Source of the DNA: Thermohalobaculum sp050331395
Lineage (GTDB): Bacteria; Pseudomonadota; Alphaproteobacteria; Rhodobacterales; Rhodobacteraceae
Direction: 5' to 3'
Assembly: GCA_050331395.1 (NCBI GenBank)
Contig: JBHJGX010000017.1
Coordinates: forward strand, 6,148-70,147
DNA length: 64,000 nt
Position numbers and translations under genes: made by a program. The notes beneath the pieces are model-generated. The model was not told the origin of the DNA and did no database searches. It saw only the letters and a program-made list of their open reading frames with translations. Shown in pieces: positions 51,491 to 60,068 of this stretch (its first letter is position 1; every line of letters begins with the position of its first letter).

Positions 51491-51534
51491 ATGCGGTCCT
51501 CCTCGATAACCATTCTCCTCGGAGATGGCCGCGA

Positions 51535-52329
51535 TCAGCGGCCCTTCCAGACCGGATCACGTTTCTCGGCAAAGGCGCGCGCGCCCTCTTGCTGGTCGTC
51601 GCTGTCGTAGAGCCGGTCGACGCTGGCGAGCTGTCGTTTGGTGATCCGCGACAACATGTCGTTGAAGCGCGTATCCTCGGCCTCCCGGACGATTTCCTTG
51701 ATGGCGGCGTAGACGAGCGGCGGGCCGCTCGCGAGCAGCGCGGCAAGCTCCCGGGCACGTGGCAGCAACGCGTCTGCCGGGCAGATCTCGCGCAGGAGGC
51801 CCCAGCGCTCCGCCTCGGCCGCATCGATCCAGCGGCCGGTTAGCAGCATGTCCATGGCCACGTGATAGGGGATGCGTTTCGGCAGCTTGATCGAGGCCGC
51901 ATCGGCGACGGTCCCTGAGCGGATCTCGGGCAGCGCGAAGCTCGCCGTCTCCGAGGCGAGGATCAGGTCGCAAGAGAGCGCGAGTTCGAACCCGCCGCCG
52001 CAGCAGATGCCGTTCACCGCGGCGATCACGGGCTTGTTCATCTGGCCGAGCTCTTGCAGGCCGCCGAAGCCGCCGATGCCGTAATCCCCATCCACCGCAT
52101 CGCCTTCGGCCGCGGCTTTGAGATCCCAGCCCGCGCAAAAGAACTTCGTGCCGCCGCCGGTGAGGATCGCGACCCTGAGCGCCGGGTCGTCACGGAACGC
52201 CTTGAAGACCTCGCCGAGACGCCGGGACGTCGCGAGGTCGATCGCGTTCGCTTTCGGCCGGTCGAGCGTGACCTCGAGCACGGCGCCATCGCGGCGGGTC
52301 TTTACGGGGCCGTCGGGGGTGTCGAGCAT
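51535..52329 (-). CDS. caiD: Carnitinyl-CoA dehydratase-type enoyl-CoA hydratase
   Basis: 264 residues of the crotonase family. Close agreement with what I recall of E. coli CaiD: LEVTLDRPKANAID, FFCAGWDLKAAAEG, KPVIAAVNGICCGGGFELAL, and the terminal AFAEKRDPVWKGR. CaiD hydrates crotonobetainyl-CoA to L-carnitinyl-CoA and back. The neighbour upstream in transcription is an ADP-forming CoA ligase, with a 7-bp gap. Other crotonase substrates cannot be excluded. Start ATG at 52329. Confidence 0.82.
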   Translation of the reverse strand: MLDTPDGPVKTRRDGAVLEVTLDRPKANAIDLATSRRLGEVFKAFRDDPALRVAILTGGGTKFFCAGWDLKAAAEGDAVDGDYGIGGFGGLQELGQMNKPVIAAVNGICCGGGFELALSCDLILASETASFALPEIRSGTVADAASIKLPKRIPYHVAMDMLLTGRWIDAAEAERWGLLREICPADALLPRARELAALLASGPPLVYAAIKEIVREAEDTRFNDMLSRITKRQLASVDRLYDSDDQQEGARAFAEKRDPVWKGR

Positions 52330-52336
52330 GGGGACC

Positions 52337-54418
52337 TCAGGCGGATCGGAGGGCAGCAGAGGGGGCGGGCGCGAGACGAATGAGGGCATCGGCCGCCCAT
52401 GCGCCTTGCGGCGTGACGATGAGCGGGTTGATGTCGAGCTCGAGAAGGCGGTCCGCCTCGGCGAGCGCATAGGCCTGGACGGCGAGGGCCGCCTCGACGG
52501 CCGCGCGCAGATCCGCCTGCGGCCTGCCGCGATACCCCGCCAGAAGCGGCGCCATCCGGAGCCGGCCAAGGGCGGCCCGGATCTCCTCGGCAGTGCTCGG
52601 GATCAAGAGGGTCACGCTGTCGGCCAGGATCTCGGTCAGCGTGCCGCCCGCACCGAGGGTCAGGCCGAGGCCATAGGGCGCCTCGCGGGTGACGCCGACG
52701 AGAAGTTCGGCCACCCCGTCGGCCACCATGCGCTCGACCAGATAGCCGTCGGGGGCCGCCATCGCGGCGCCGGCCGCGCGCACGGCCTCGGCATCGGCGA
52801 GGCCAAGGCGAAGCGCCCCGTGTTCGGTCTTGTGCGCGAGACCGAGTGCCTTGAGCACGACGGGAAACCCGATCTCAGCCGCCCGGTCCGCCGCCTCCTC
52901 GCGATTGGCCGCATAGCGGCCTTCGGGCACCGCCAGCCCGTGCGCCGCGAGCGAGAGCTTAGCCATTCGTTCGTCGAGGAGCGCGCCGCCCTCTTCTGCG
53001 GCGGTCGAGGGCGGGGCGTCGAGCGGAAGCGGGGCCGGCCGGTCCCAAGCCTCGGCGATGTCAGCCGCGGCCTCGATTGCGGTAATCGCGTCCTCGATGC
53101 CGGCCAAGGGCGCAATCCCGGCCGCGAGCAGCGGGTCCGAGAGGAGATCGGGCATCCCCTCGGGCAGCGTCGCCACCACCGCCGTTCGGGTGCCGGTCCG
53201 GCCGGCCGCCGCCACGATCGCCTCGGTCGCCGAGACCCATGCCCCCGGCGGGGTGCGGTCGAGCCTCGGATAGTCGAGAACGAGCAAGCCGAGATCCGGG
53301 CCCGTCGCCAGCACGGCCGCGAAGGTGTCGGTCATCCGCGCCACGTCGCCCCAAATAAAGGTATGATAGTCGAGCGGGTTCGCGACCGTCACAAAGGCGT
53401 TCAGCGTCGCGGCGATCCGGTCGCGCGCCCGCGCCTCGAAGGGCGGGAAGGCGACGCGCCGACCATGGGCCGTGTCGGCGATCAGGCTCGCTTCGCCGCC
53501 CGAACAAGACATGGAAACGAGCCGCCTGCCAGGCAGCGCGCCGTGGCTGTGCAAGAGCTTGAGCATCTCGAGAAACGCGGTCAGCGTCGGGGCGAGCGGG
53601 ATGCCGAGCCGCGCGAAGAACGCCCGCGACGCGGCATCCGAGCCCGCGAGCGAGGCGGTGTGCGAGAGCGTCGCCGCCCGCGCGCCCTCGGACCGGCCGA
53701 CCTTGAGCGCGACGATGGGCACGCGGCGGGCCCGCGCCTCGGCCGCCAGCGCCTCGAAGGCCGGGACATCGTCGACGCCTTCCACATGGAGCCCGAGCGC
53801 CGTCACCCGGTCGTCCGCCAGCAGCGCGAGGGCGATCTCCGCAAGGCTCGTCTGCGCCTGATTGCCGGCCGCCACCGCATAGCCGAGCGCGAGCCCGCGC
53901 GCCTGCATGGTGATGTTGAGGAGCATGTTCGAGGACTGGGCGACGACGCCGACCCCGCGCGCCACGCGCCGCCCGCCATGGATGTCGGGCCAGAGGATGG
54001 CGCCGTCGAGATAGTTGATGAGCCCGTAGCAATTGGGTCCGAGGATCGGCATCTCTCCCGCTGCCTCGACGAGTGCGGACTGGAGTGCGGCCCCCTCTCC
54101 GCTGCCCGTGTCGGTCTCGGCGAAACCGGAGGCGAAAGAAACCGCACCCCCTGCCCCCAACGCCGAGAGCGCAGCGACGATCTCGACGGTGGCCTTGCGG
54201 TTGACGGCGATGAAGGCCGCATCCGGCACGCCGGGCAACGCCTCGGCCGAGGCGACCGCAGGACAGCCACCGACCTCGGCTCGGGCCGGATGCACCGGCC
54301 AGACCGCGCCGCCATAGCCCATGCCGCGACAGGCCTCGACGACGGCCCCCGCCCACGTCCCGCCGCCAAAGACGGCGAGGCTCTCGGGCCGCAATAGGCG
54401 GGACAGATCGCGCGGCAT
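52337..54418 (-). CDS. Acetate--CoA ligase family protein (ADP-forming, fused alpha/beta)
   Basis: 693 residues. N-terminal CoA-binding domain (residues 1-130), central succinyl-CoA-synthetase-like domains with the SHTASLAGSDAA segment that holds the phosphohistidine, and C-terminal ATP-grasp domain from about residue 470 to the end. Such enzymes activate a carboxylate with CoA and ATP. Together with the adjacent CaiD-type hydratase, the substrate may be a carnitine-related acid such as crotonobetaine, or a similar short acid; this is inference. The ATG at 54418 gives MPRDLSRLLRPESLAVFGG, the normal start. Confidence 0.88.
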   Translation of the reverse strand: MPRDLSRLLRPESLAVFGGGTWAGAVVEACRGMGYGGAVWPVHPARAEVGGCPAVASAEALPGVPDAAFIAVNRKATVEIVAALSALGAGGAVSFASGFAETDTGSGEGAALQSALVEAAGEMPILGPNCYGLINYLDGAILWPDIHGGRRVARGVGVVAQSSNMLLNITMQARGLALGYAVAAGNQAQTSLAEIALALLADDRVTALGLHVEGVDDVPAFEALAAEARARRVPIVALKVGRSEGARAATLSHTASLAGSDAASRAFFARLGIPLAPTLTAFLEMLKLLHSHGALPGRRLVSMSCSGGEASLIADTAHGRRVAFPPFEARARDRIAATLNAFVTVANPLDYHTFIWGDVARMTDTFAAVLATGPDLGLLVLDYPRLDRTPPGAWVSATEAIVAAAGRTGTRTAVVATLPEGMPDLLSDPLLAAGIAPLAGIEDAITAIEAAADIAEAWDRPAPLPLDAPPSTAAEEGGALLDERMAKLSLAAHGLAVPEGRYAANREEAADRAAEIGFPVVLKALGLAHKTEHGALRLGLADAEAVRAAGAAMAAPDGYLVERMVADGVAELLVGVTREAPYGLGLTLGAGGTLTEILADSVTLLIPSTAEEIRAALGRLRMAPLLAGYRGRPQADLRAAVEAALAVQAYALAEADRLLELDINPLIVTPQGAWAADALIRLAPAPSAALRSA

Positions 54419-54546
54419 GGGCAGGGGTCCCTCTCGACGGGCCGCGATGGCCCTGGTGGCTCCGATCCGCTATTGGTGCCAGAGGGGCATGGGGGGCGAA
54501 AGGGGATTTCCGCTCCGAACGGTCCCGCTGGCTGAAGGGATGACCG

Positions 54547-55374
54547 ATGACCAAGATCGCCGTTCTCGTCGTCACGGTGGCCGCACTGCTTGCCTGTTTC
54601 CTGGGCGCGCTCGTCTTGTTCCGACACACGCTGATCTATCCCTTCGTGGAGGTGCCGCTTTCCAAGCAGGTCGGACTCGCCGACGGGCTGATCGAGATCG
54701 CCGCTGCGGACGGGACGCCACTCAGCGCCTGGGCGGCCGCACCCGAAGACGGGCGGCCGGTGATCCTCGCCTTCGGCGGCAATGGCGGATATCTGGCCGG
54801 CGAGGTCGCGCGGCTCGACCCCTACCGGCGGGCCGGGTACGGCGTTGTCGTTCTGAACTACCGCGGCGCAGGCGGCGCGCCCGGCTCACCGCAGGAAGCG
54901 AAGATCATCGCCGATGCGGTCGCGCTCTACGACGCCATGCCAGACATCGACGGCTTCGCGGCGGGTGCCGACGGGCCGCCGATCCTCTATGGCGCGAGCC
55001 TCGGGGCGGCCGTGGCGGTAGCTCTCGCGACCGAGCGGACCGCGCGCGCGTTGATCCTCGAAGCCCCCTTCGATCGGCTCTGCCGGGTGGTCGAGACGCG
55101 GATGCCGATCATCCCCGCCTGCCTGATCTTGCCCGACGAGCGATGGCCGAGCGCGGAGCGGATCGCCGCGGTCGACGCACCGGTCCTGATCGTGCACGGG
55201 GATGCGGACCGCATCGTGCCGTTCGCCCACGGACGGGCGCTCTATGAGGCGGCCGGCCCGCCCAAACGGTTCGAACGGATTGCCGGCGCCGGGCACAACG
55301 ATCTCGCCGGAAACGGCGCTCCTGCCGTCGGGCGCGCCTTCCTGGAGGACATCGCCGCCGGCGCGTTCGACTAA
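54547..55374 (+). CDS. Alpha/beta hydrolase (BEM46-like), membrane-anchored
   Basis: 275 residues with an N-terminal membrane helix (about 5-27) and an alpha/beta-hydrolase domain: ILAFGGNGG oxyanion region, LYGASLGAAV with the nucleophile Ser, IVHGDADRIVPF with the acid, and GAGHNDL with the catalytic His. The arrangement resembles BEM46/YqiA-type serine hydrolases. Substrate unknown. It is divergent from the ligase gene and overlaps the convergent phosphatase gene by 4 bp. Confidence 0.85.
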   Translation: MTKIAVLVVTVAALLACFLGALVLFRHTLIYPFVEVPLSKQVGLADGLIEIAAADGTPLSAWAAAPEDGRPVILAFGGNGGYLAGEVARLDPYRRAGYGVVVLNYRGAGGAPGSPQEAKIIADAVALYDAMPDIDGFAAGADGPPILYGASLGAAVAVALATERTARALILEAPFDRLCRVVETRMPIIPACLILPDERWPSAERIAAVDAPVLIVHGDADRIVPFAHGRALYEAAGPPKRFERIAGAGHNDLAGNGAPAVGRAFLEDIAAGAFD

Positions 55375-56132
55375 GCCCCGAGGGGCAACTCGGGCGGGCC
55401 GCCCGCCTGGATCAGCCGCTGCGTCCGGCCCTCTAGCACGATGCAGCTGAGCGGGCCGCCGAAGACTGCGCCCGTATCGACCCCGATCCGGTTCGGCCGC
55501 ACGGTGACACGCTCGCTCGGCGTATGTCCGTGGACGATCACCGCCTCGTGCTCCGCATCCGAGGCGAGAAACGGGTGGCGGATCCACTGGAGCACGGTTT
55601 CCTCCTGCTCGGCGAGCGGCGTGCCCGGGCGGATGCCCGCATGCACGAAGGCATAGTCGCCGCGTTGGATTAGCGTCGGCAGCCCCCGCAAGAGCGCGAC
55701 ATGCGCCGTCGGCACGGCCGCCTTGGTTTGGGCATGGAGCGCCTCGCGGGCCGCAGCGTCGCGCACCTCGGGAGCGTCGACGCCATAGGACAAGAGCGTC
55801 TCGGGCCCCCCATAGGCCATCCAGCTCTCGAAGTCCGGGAAATGGGCGTCGTCGAGGAAATCGAGGAGATACTGATCGTGGTTGCCGCGGACCGACCGCA
55901 CCGGCCGCCCGGCCATGGTCTCGGCCAGCCAAGCGAGGACGCCGCAGCTGTCGGGGCCGCGGTCGATCAGATCGCCGAGCAGGACGATCTCATGGGACGG
56001 CACGGGCGAACGTGCGAGATCGTCTCCGATCGCCGCGTCGAGCGCGCGCAACAGGTCGAGCCTGCCATGCACGTCGCCGATTGCGTAGATGCGCACGCCT
56101 TGGGGGGCGGAGGCCTCGGGGATCGCGACCAT
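55371..56132 (-). CDS. Metallophosphoesterase (serine/threonine phosphatase-like, PrpA type)
   Basis: 253 residues with all PPP-family motifs: YAIGDVHGRLDLL, LLGDLIDRGPDSCGV, VRGNHDQYLLDF, FVHAGIRPGTPL and IVHGHTPSERV. These bind the two metal ions. It could be a bis-nucleotide phosphatase or protein phosphatase; size and YAIGDVHG fit the PrpA/ApaH-like group. The ATG at 56132 (GGAGGG upstream) is preferred over an ATG at 56153. Confidence 0.88.
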   Translation of the reverse strand: MVAIPEASAPQGVRIYAIGDVHGRLDLLRALDAAIGDDLARSPVPSHEIVLLGDLIDRGPDSCGVLAWLAETMAGRPVRSVRGNHDQYLLDFLDDAHFPDFESWMAYGGPETLLSYGVDAPEVRDAAAREALHAQTKAAVPTAHVALLRGLPTLIQRGDYAFVHAGIRPGTPLAEQEETVLQWIRHPFLASDAEHEAVIVHGHTPSERVTVRPNRIGVDTGAVFGGPLSCIVLEGRTQRLIQAGGPPELPLGA

Positions 56133-56200
56133 AGGCCCTCCGGTCACACGCACTGCATGGCGGCTGGACGCCGCGCTCCGGCGCTTGGCTGTCTATTGGA

Positions 56201-56407
56201 TCAGACGAGGCCTTCGCGTTGGGCCTTTTTGCGGGCGAGCTTCCGGGCCCGCCGGATCGCTTCGGCCTTTTCGCGGGCGCGCTTGACCGACGGCTTCTCG
56301 TAGTGCTGCCGGAGCTTCATTTCCCGGAAAATGCCTTCGCGCTGCATCTTCTTCTTGAGCGCTCGGAGCGCCTGATCGACGTTGTTATCGCGAACCTGAA
56401 CCTGCAC
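56201..56407 (-). CDS. rpsU: 30S ribosomal protein S21
   Basis: 68 residues: QVQVRDNNVDQALRALKKK and REGIFREMKLRQHYEKPS followed by the very basic VKRAREKAEAIRRARKLARKK tail of alphaproteobacterial S21. The GTG at 56407 is chosen because GAAAGGTGG lies 7 nt upstream and QVQV is the family's N-terminus; a second in-frame GTG at 56419 overlaps that site. It is divergent from the COQ9 gene, a pairing common in alphaproteobacteria. Confidence 0.95.
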   Translation of the reverse strand: MQVQVRDNNVDQALRALKKKMQREGIFREMKLRQHYEKPSVKRAREKAEAIRRARKLARKKAQREGLV

Positions 56408-56571
56408 GTAGGGATCCACCTTTCGTTTGATCTGGATTTGGCATTAGGATGAGCGGCTTATATACGGGACATCTGGATGTCTGTCCACCGCAGGGCAGTC
56501 CCGGACGGATCGGGCACGATTGCCGACCGACACCTGACAACTGCCGGCACCGCGACAGCGAGGGACCCGTT

Positions 56572-57255
56572 ATGCAAAGCATCGATGCGCAGCCCGACCA
56601 CCTGGGAGAGGCGCGCGCGCGGCTCGTCACCGCCGCCCTTCCCCATGTGGCCTTCGACGGCTGGTCCGACGAAAGCCTGCGGCTTGCACTCGCCGAGACC
56701 GGGGTCGAGGAAAGCGTCGCCCGGCTGGTCTTTCCCCGGGGCGGCGTGGATATGGCGCTCGCTTTCCACACGATGATGGACGAGCGCCTGGCGGCCGAAC
56801 TCGCGCATACGGATCTCGCGGCCATGCGGATCCGCGACCGGGTCACCCACTGCGTCCGGCGCCGCCTCGAGCTGGTGGCCGATCACCGCGAGGCGGTGCG
56901 CCGCGGCGGGACACTGCTCGCCCTGCCGATCTATGCGGCCGACAGTGCCCGGGCGATTTGGTCGACCGCAGACACGATCTGGACGGCCTGCGGCGACACC
57001 GCGACCGACTATAACTGGTATACCAAGCGGGCGATCCTCGCCTCGGTCTATTCCGCGACGCTGCTCTATTGGATCGGCGACGAGAGCGCCGGCCACGAGG
57101 ACACCTGGCGCTTTCTCGACCGCCGGATCGATGGCGTCATGCAATTCGAGAAAGCGAAGGCCATGATCGAGAAGAACCCGGCCGCACAGGCCGTCCTCTG
57201 GGGGCCGATGCAGATCCTGAAGCTGGTGAAAGCCCCGGGCGCGGGGCGCGCCTGA
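56572..57255 (+). CDS. COQ9 family protein (ubiquinone biosynthesis)
   Basis: 227 residues. The TetR-like N-terminal fold is followed by the conserved SARAIWSTADTIWTACGDTATDYNWYTKRAILASVYSATLLYWI region (about 125-170), the COQ9 signature that binds lipid and recruits COQ7 in eukaryotes; the C-terminal DRRIDGVMQFEKAKA is also conserved. It probably aids hydroxylation steps of ubiquinone synthesis. The start ATG at 56572 follows GAGGG. Confidence 0.92.
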   Translation: MQSIDAQPDHLGEARARLVTAALPHVAFDGWSDESLRLALAETGVEESVARLVFPRGGVDMALAFHTMMDERLAAELAHTDLAAMRIRDRVTHCVRRRLELVADHREAVRRGGTLLALPIYAADSARAIWSTADTIWTACGDTATDYNWYTKRAILASVYSATLLYWIGDESAGHEDTWRFLDRRIDGVMQFEKAKAMIEKNPAAQAVLWGPMQILKLVKAPGAGRA

Positions 57256-57259
57256 GCCG

Positions 57260-57823
57260 TCAGCCGCCCGGCGCGGTCCCGGGCCGCAGATGCGCGAACA
57301 TATGGGCGACGTAATCGGCCTTGCCGAGCGCGATGCCTTCTTTGCGCAGGATCGCATAGGCCGTGACCAGGTGGAAATAGTTCTGGGCGAGCGCCCAGTC
57401 GCGGACATAAACCTCTGCCGACATGTCGAAGATCATGCCGTTCGGCAGCTCGAGCGCGATGGCCCGGTCGCTGTGACCGTCGAGCGCATCCTCAGGGAGA
57501 GCTTCGAGCACGCCAACGGTCTCGGCGATGAGGGCCTCGGCTTCCGCGACGGTGAGGGCCCCTACCCCGCTCCGCGCCGCCTCGGCGATAGCGACGGTCG
57601 CAGGCGGCAGCGCCTCGCCTCTTAGCCGTTGCATGGCCTCACGCGCCTGATAGCAGACGAAACGGACCTGAGCGGCGAGCGGGAACATATCCGGGGCGAG
57701 GCGCGCGGCCATCATCCGGTCGGCCGCGGCGGCGCCCCTCTGATCGCGGGCCTTGGCGAGCCAGGCGGCCAAACCGCGCAGCATCTGGAGATAGGCGGGC
57801 ACGAGGCGGTTGGTCGGTGTCAT
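57260..57823 (-). CDS. DUF1993 family protein
   Basis: 187 residues: an N-terminal VPAYLQMLRGLAAWLAKA, RMMAARLAPDMFPLAAQVRFVCYQA and the later FDMSAEVYVRDWALAQNYFHLVTAYAILRKEGI all fit DUF1993, a helical-bundle family related to the DinB-like fold. Function unknown. It follows purK on the same strand with a 64-bp gap and ends 4 bp from the stop of the convergent COQ9 gene. Confidence 0.85.
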   Translation of the reverse strand: MTPTNRLVPAYLQMLRGLAAWLAKARDQRGAAAADRMMAARLAPDMFPLAAQVRFVCYQAREAMQRLRGEALPPATVAIAEAARSGVGALTVAEAEALIAETVGVLEALPEDALDGHSDRAIALELPNGMIFDMSAEVYVRDWALAQNYFHLVTAYAILRKEGIALGKADYVAHMFAHLRPGTAPGG

Positions 57824-57887
57824 GGCGGTCTCCGGACGGTGCAGGCCGTCTAAGCGTGGCCGGACGCGTCAGAGTGGGCAAGCCGCA

Positions 57888-58961
57888 TCAACCCGTCCGG
57901 GGATGAAGTCTTGTAATGTGCCCCATCTTGCGGCCGGGCCGTGCCGCGCTCTTGCCGTAGATATGCAGCGCCGCGTCCTCGGCCGCGCGATTGGCCCAAC
58001 CCTCGATATCGCTGCCGATCAGGTTCTCCATCACCGCGTCCGAGTGCCGCCGCCCGTCGCCGAGCGGCCAGCCGGTCACCGCGCGGATATGCTGCTCGAA
58101 CTGATCGATCAGGCAGGCCTCCATGGTCCAGTGGCCGGTATTGTGCACCCGCGGCGCGATTTCATTGACCAAAAGTCGCCGGCCGACCGCGAACATCTCC
58201 ACGCCCATCACGCCCACATAATCGAGGGCGGTGACGATCCGCCCGGCGCTCAGCACCGCATCCTGCAGGACTGGGCGGGCAATCGGTGCCGGCACGCGGG
58301 TCTCGCGCAAGATCCCGCCATCGTGACGGTTGGCGCCGGGATCGTAGCAAACCACCCGCCCGTCGAGACCGCGCGCGGCGATCACCGAGATCTCCAGATC
58401 GAAGCCGACGCGCCCCTCGAGGATCGCGGGCTGGCAGCCGATCGCCTCCCAGGCGGCGGCAGCGTCCTCGGGACGCGCGATGGGGGCCTGGCCTTTGCCG
58501 TCATAGCCGAAGCGCCGGCTCTTGAGGATCGCCGGGCAGCCGATGTCCCCGAGCGCCGCCGCCAGATCGCCGGGACCGGAGACGGCCGCCCAGGGGGCCG
58601 TCGCGATGCCCGTCTGGTTGAGGAATTGTTTCTCCGCCACCCGGTCCTGGGCGATCGCGAGGGTGCCGGGCGACGGGCGCACGGGCGCGTGACGGGCGAG
58701 GATCTCGGCGGTCGCAGCCGGGACGTTCTCGAACTCGAAGGTCACCACATCGACCCCGGCAGCGAAGGTCGCAAGCGCGTCTGCGTCCTCGAAGCTTGCG
58801 CGCAGGTGCCGGGCGAGATGGGCGGCCGGCGGATCTTCAGCGGGATCGAACACCACCGCGCGGAAGCCGAGCCGCGCCGCCGCCATCGCCAGCATCCGCC
58901 CGAGCTGGCCGCCCCCGAGGATGCCGATCCGGCTCCCGGGCGGCAGCGCCTCAGAGCTCAC
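57888..58961 (-). CDS. purK: N5-carboxyaminoimidazole ribonucleotide synthase
   Basis: 357 residues. GILGGGQLGRMLAMAAARLG starts the N-terminal domain; VDVVTFEFENVP, LKSRRFGYDGKGQ and VNEIAPRVHNTGHWTMEAC are PurK ATP-grasp signatures. It carboxylates AIR in purine synthesis with ATP and bicarbonate. The GTG start at 58961 has GAGGAG 7 nt upstream and overlaps the end of purE by 11 bp, indicating coupled translation. Confidence 0.95.
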   Translation of the reverse strand: MSSEALPPGSRIGILGGGQLGRMLAMAAARLGFRAVVFDPAEDPPAAHLARHLRASFEDADALATFAAGVDVVTFEFENVPAATAEILARHAPVRPSPGTLAIAQDRVAEKQFLNQTGIATAPWAAVSGPGDLAAALGDIGCPAILKSRRFGYDGKGQAPIARPEDAAAAWEAIGCQPAILEGRVGFDLEISVIAARGLDGRVVCYDPGANRHDGGILRETRVPAPIARPVLQDAVLSAGRIVTALDYVGVMGVEMFAVGRRLLVNEIAPRVHNTGHWTMEACLIDQFEQHIRAVTGWPLGDGRRHSDAVMENLIGSDIEGWANRAAEDAALHIYGKSAARPGRKMGHITRLHPRTG

Positions 58962-59442
58962 GTACCGGCTCCTCGGCAACGCCCTCGGTTTGTGCAAGGC
59001 GCCAGGCGTCGAGCCGGGCCGCAAGCGCCGCATCCGACGTCGCGAGCATCGCCGCCGCGAAGAGCGCCGCATTGGCCGCGCCCGCCTCGCCGATCGCAAA
59101 GGTCGCGACCGGGACCCCCTTCGGCATCTGGACGATGGAGAGAAGACTGTCGAGCCCCGAGAGCGCCCGGCTCTGTACCGGCACGCCAAGCACGGGCACG
59201 CGCGTCTTGGCGGCCAGCATCCCCGGCAGATGCGCCGCCCCCCCTGCGCCAGCGATAATCGCGCCCAGCCCGCGGTCGGCGGCCGCCTCCGCATAGGCGA
59301 AGAGCCTATCGGGCGTCCGATGCGCCGAGACGATCCGGACCTCCCGGGCGATATCGAGCGCCTCCAGCACCGCGTCCGCGCGCGCCATGGTCGGCCAGTC
59401 CGACTGGCTCCCCATCACGATGCCGATCTTTGCCGTGCCCAT
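58951..59442 (-). CDS. purE: N5-carboxyaminoimidazole ribonucleotide mutase
   Basis: 163 residues: IGIVMGSQSDWPTM (substrate binding), RIVSAHRTPDRLF with the catalytic His, and AGAGGAAHLPGM. Class I PurE converts N5-CAIR to CAIR. It lies 9 bp after the YdcH gene and overlaps purK, so ydcH-purE-purK is one operon. Confidence 0.97.
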   Translation of the reverse strand: MGTAKIGIVMGSQSDWPTMARADAVLEALDIAREVRIVSAHRTPDRLFAYAEAAADRGLGAIIAGAGGAAHLPGMLAAKTRVPVLGVPVQSRALSGLDSLLSIVQMPKGVPVATFAIGEAGAANAALFAAAMLATSDAALAARLDAWRLAQTEGVAEEPVREL

Positions 59443-59451
59443 GGGTATGCC

Positions 59452-59652
59452 TCAGGCGATGATATCGGGGTAAAGCACGTCTTCGATCCGGGCGATCCGG
59501 TCCTTGACGGCGAGCTTGCGCTTCTTGAGCCGCTGGATCTGGAGCCGGTCGGGCGAGGGCCGGGCCTCCTCCTCGCGGATCTCCCGCTCGAGCGCCGCGT
59601 GCTCCTGACGCAGAAGAACCAGCTCCGCCTTGAGAAGATCGTCCTCGCCCAT
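59452..59652 (-). CDS. YdcH family protein (DUF465)
   Basis: 66 residues forming a helical hairpin: LLKAELVLLRQEHAALEREI and then LQIQRLKKRKLAVKDRIARIE, the conserved DUF465 motif with the LKKRKL core. Function unknown. The start at 59652 (MGEDDLLKAEL) agrees with the family; the longer frame upstream has no support. First gene of the ydcH-purE-purK operon. Confidence 0.88.
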   Translation of the reverse strand: MGEDDLLKAELVLLRQEHAALEREIREEEARPSPDRLQIQRLKKRKLAVKDRIARIEDVLYPDIIA

Positions 59653-59833
59653 GCCGTTCCGTCTCGCCTTTCCCGACCGCGCTCGGCTCCTAACGCACTT
59701 CCGTGATGCGGGAAACGCCTTTCCCCGCTTCTTTCGCAGGATGGCGAGGGCGCAGATGCGAACGCCGGCACGTTGATTGGACATTGGCCCGTCCCCAGCT
59801 TACGGTCTGCAATCTTCGGCGCTGAGGGAAGCG

Positions 59834-60013
59834 ATGCTGACGAAACTGCTATTCACTGCGCTCATCCTCGCGCTTGCCTGGCTGGTCTTCTTCCGACGCC
59901 GGCCGCGACCCTCCGCGCCTCAACCGCCGCGCATCCGGCTGGTGCGGTGTCCTGTCTGCCGCATTCACCATCCCCAAGGGGCGCCCTGCGCCTGTCAGCG
60001 GCTGCCCGACTGA
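59834..60013 (+). CDS. Small membrane protein with Cys-rich tail
   Basis: 59 residues: one N-terminal membrane helix (about residues 2-19), a basic Pro/Arg stretch (FFRRRPRPSAPQPP), and a C-terminal CPVC ... CAC pattern that could bind zinc or iron. It resembles the small PP0621-like proteins known from proteobacteria, but I cannot be sure. It lies between the divergent YdcH gene and the antiporter gene (55-bp gap) on the + strand. Confidence 0.6.
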   Translation: MLTKLLFTALILALAWLVFFRRRPRPSAPQPPRIRLVRCPVCRIHHPQGAPCACQRLPD

Positions 60014-60068
60014 GCCGCCTCCCGACCCTGCGGCCGCCCGGCCGTCGGACCGATCCGAAGGACACTCC

